From CAYTLQ01 sp964438715 (GTDB taxonomy: Bacteria > Bacteroidota > Ignavibacteria > Ignavibacteriales > Ignavibacteriaceae): DNA of 16,571 bases. Below are positions 14,876 through 16,571 of this stretch, piece after piece. Below the pieces are notes generated by a model that was given only the letters and a program-made list of their open reading frames with translations, had not been told where the DNA came from and made no database searches. The position numbers were made by a program, and so were the translations under genes. How positions within the stretch are numbered: position 1 is the stretch's first letter; every line of letters begins with the position of its first letter. The DNA is taken from NCBI GenBank assembly GCA_964438715.1, contig CAYTLQ010000027.1, positions 1 through 16,571 of the forward strand. The letters run 5' to 3'.

Positions 14876-16159
14876 ATGGAACTGAAAATGCGATCATATA
14901 TAATACTGTATCTTTTTGTTGTGTTTATCTTTTCGGGATATTCCCAAGAGTATTATTACCAGATTTCATCGAATGGGAAATATGGTTTAATGGATGAAAC
15001 AGGAAAAATTATTGTCAAGCCGGAATACGACGGCGCAGAATACAATCAAAATACCGGCAATATTCAGTTGCGAAAGGGGAAATACTGGGCTGTTTATTCA
15101 TTAAATCTTGTACCTCTTACTGATTTTATCTTTGAATATATTGCCTCCACTTCGGAGGGATATACCATGGTAAAAACAGAAAAGGGATGGAATTATCTGG
15201 ATGCCAACGGTACATTACTGAGTTCAAAATATTATTACAGTCTTGATGGGTTTCACAACGGTCTGGCAATTATCAAGGAATTAGTGCCGGCAGAACAGGC
15301 ATATAAATATTTTATTATAAGAAAGGATGGAAGTTACCTTATTGAAACATCATTTGATTTCATTGGAAATTTTAGCGAAGGTATATGTTGGTTTGAGAAA
15401 AACAATAGTTGGGGTTTTATTGACACTACAGGCAAGGAAATCTTCAGTACTAAGGTTAATCCGGAAAATTTTTATGCCCCTGCTGATATGGTTACTAATT
15501 GCAAAGAAGGCCTGGCAGGGATAAACATTAATGGGAAATGGGGATTTATTAATACCTCGGGAAAAATTGTTATCGATCCGCAGTTTGAAAAAGTCAGAGA
15601 ATTTTCAGAAGGTAAAGCGTCAGTGCAAATTAACGGAATGTGGGGCTTCATCGATAAAACAGGAAAAGTGATAATAGAACCAAAATATGCTGAAGTGTAT
15701 CCCTTTAAAGATGGTATTTCGGTAGTAATGGTTACTCAGGAAGAATACAATATGGAAACAGGTGAATATAAACCGGCAAATTTTGCTCTCATTAACACTT
15801 CCGGTAAGTATATTTTTGGTCCCGGAGCATATTATTTTAACACCGACTACAAGGATAATCGAATAGTCTTCAACTCGTCAGGTGATAAAGAATTATTTGG
15901 CATACTTGACTACGCAGGTCGTATATTTCTTAAACCTTCTTATGAGATGATAAATAGTTTTAGTTCGGATATGGCAAAAGCGAAAAAAAATGGCAAATGC
16001 GGTTTTCTTGATATTAATGGCAATGAGGCGATACCGTTCATTTATGATGAAGCATACGATTTTCGCGGAGAAATTGCAAAAGTTGTTACCGGCTACGGAA
16101 CAAATAAAAAAACGCAGTTTATCAACAAATCAGGAAAGGTAATCAGGGAACAAAACTAA
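14876..16159 (+). CDS. Secreted WG-repeat (beta-repeat) protein
   Basis: The 427-residue protein begins with a signal peptide: a basic start (MELKMRSY), a hydrophobic core (IILYLFVVFIFSG) and likely cleavage near YSQ-EYY. No lipobox cysteine is present, so it is probably periplasmic, surface or secreted. The rest is built of about ten WG repeats of roughly 35-45 residues. The clearest are GKWGFINTSGKIVIDPQFEKV, GMWGFIDKTGKVIIEPKYAEV, SWGFIDTTGKEIF, KYGLMDETGKIIVKPEYDGA and GKCGFLDINGNEAIPFIYDEA. The repeat follows GkWGfid.tGk.vi.p.yd.....F..G.a.v. Such repeats are widespread in Bacteroidota and their function is poorly known. The start is not certain: ATG 14888 (MRSY...) is also possible and neither start has a strong ribosome-binding site. 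It follows the macroglobulin gene by 101 bases. Confidence 0.9.
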   Translation: MELKMRSYIILYLFVVFIFSGYSQEYYYQISSNGKYGLMDETGKIIVKPEYDGAEYNQNTGNIQLRKGKYWAVYSLNLVPLTDFIFEYIASTSEGYTMVKTEKGWNYLDANGTLLSSKYYYSLDGFHNGLAIIKELVPAEQAYKYFIIRKDGSYLIETSFDFIGNFSEGICWFEKNNSWGFIDTTGKEIFSTKVNPENFYAPADMVTNCKEGLAGININGKWGFINTSGKIVIDPQFEKVREFSEGKASVQINGMWGFIDKTGKVIIEPKYAEVYPFKDGISVVMVTQEEYNMETGEYKPANFALINTSGKYIFGPGAYYFNTDYKDNRIVFNSSGDKELFGILDYAGRIFLKPSYEMINSFSSDMAKAKKNGKCGFLDINGNEAIPFIYDEAYDFRGEIAKVVTGYGTNKKTQFINKSGKVIREQN

Positions 16160-16198
16160 CCGGTACACCGTTTATTAACGAAACAAAAGGAAAAAAAT

Positions 16199-16495
16199 AT
16201 GTTATGCCCAATTTGTAAAGTTGATTTGCTTATTACCGATCGTTCAGGTATAGAAATAGATTACTGTCCGAAATGCAGAGGAGTGTGGTTAGACAGAGGT
16301 GAACTCGATAAATTAATCGAGCGTGCACTTGAACAGCAGGGTCCATCTTTGCGGGGAAAAGATTATTATGAGGAGGAAAGGCGGGAGAATTATCGTAGGG
16401 ATGACTATAAGTACAAGGATCATTACGAGAAAGATGAATACTATTATAAGAAGAAAAAGAAGGGATTTCTCGGCGAAATTTTTGATTTTGATTAA
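16199..16495 (+). CDS. Small TFIIB-type zinc-ribbon protein with charged Tyr-rich tail
   Basis: The 98-residue protein carries a single zinc-binding knuckle pair, CPIC (C3, C6) and CPKC (C23, C26), followed by RGVWLDRGELDKLIE. This is the signature of the zf-TFIIB family of small bacterial zinc ribbons, whose function is unknown. Residues 50-90 form an extremely charged, Tyr-rich low-complexity tail with runs of E, R, D, K and Y and a KKKKK stretch. It ends in a hydrophobic/acidic GFLGEIFDFD. There is no signal peptide or membrane segment. AAAAGGAAAAAAAT gives a good ribosome-binding site for ATG 16199. It lies 39 bases after the WG-repeat gene and is closed by a strong terminator, so it probably ends that transcription unit. 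Confidence 0.88.
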   Translation: MLCPICKVDLLITDRSGIEIDYCPKCRGVWLDRGELDKLIERALEQQGPSLRGKDYYEEERRENYRRDDYKYKDHYEKDEYYYKKKKKGFLGEIFDFD

Positions 16496-16514
16496 GTAAC
16501 AATGATGTTTAGTG

Positions 16515-16550
16515 CCCCCTGTTTAAACTCTCAGGGGGTTTTCTTTTTTT
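16515..16550 (+). terminator. Intrinsic (rho-independent) terminator
   Basis: CCCCCTG (16515-16521) pairs perfectly with CAGGGGG (16532-16538) around a 10-base loop, and the stem is followed directly by TTTTCTTTTTTT (16539-16550). The upstream flank is not rich in A, so it works for + strand transcription only. It lies 20 bases after the zinc-ribbon stop codon and marks the end of the envelope gene block. Confidence 0.92.
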
Positions 16551-16571
16551 CTTTCTGTTAAGGTTTATAGC

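Noticed and set aside
1..16571. CRISPR arrays, insertion sequences, tRNA genes or prophage genes
   Set aside because: I saw no regularly spaced repeats, transposase or integrase motifs, tRNA cloverleaf sequences or phage structural genes anywhere in the window.

Overview
The window is an AT-rich bacterial chromosome segment in which every supported gene lies on the + strand. Three features suggest a flagellated member of the Bacteroidota/Ignavibacteriota (FCB) side of the tree. It has a FliW-CsrA pair next to MotA/MotB stator genes, a type-A RNase P RNA with an FCB-like look, and a large lipoprotein alpha-2-macroglobulin followed by a secreted WG-repeat protein. The flagellated Ignavibacteria lineage fits best, but this is inference from gene content and no taxonomic marker was searched.

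Region 1 (1-6694) is one tightly packed operon. It opens with the last 22 codons of an OmpA/MotB-like protein. Then come fliW, csrA, a receiver-Hpt protein, motA, motB, a stand-alone receiver, a receiver fused to an orphan histidine-kinase-type dimerisation/phosphoacceptor helix pair, an unrecognised 219-residue protein, and a soluble triple-PAS histidine kinase. Genes overlap (ATGA at 3093 and 4820; 8 and 14 bases elsewhere) or are separated by fewer than 20 bases. The operon encodes the force-generating stator, the post-transcriptional FliW/CsrA switch for flagellar genes, and an apparently complete His-Asp-His phosphorelay. None of its receiver proteins carries a DNA-binding output domain. 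The natural reading is a motility-control module whose output acts on protein or RNA rather than directly on promoters. It is the most interesting part of the window.

Region 2 (6695-9131) starts with about 270 non-coding bases that hold candidate promoters. Next is the RNase P RNA gene (about 6966-7393), followed 28 bases later by recJ, a single-strand exonuclease of DNA repair. No terminator is visible between them. A perfect 6-bp hairpin covers the position where the recJ ribosome-binding site would be.

Region 3 (9132-16571) is a cell-envelope region. A 240-base gap with a candidate promoter leads to an 1800-residue lipoprotein of the bacterial alpha-2-macroglobulin family with an intact CLEQ thioester. 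It is followed by a secreted or periplasmic WG-repeat protein and a small TFIIB-type zinc-ribbon protein with a highly charged, Tyr-rich tail. A strong intrinsic terminator at 16515-16550 closes the block. The usual partner of bacterial alpha-2-macroglobulins, penicillin-binding protein 1C, is not in the window.
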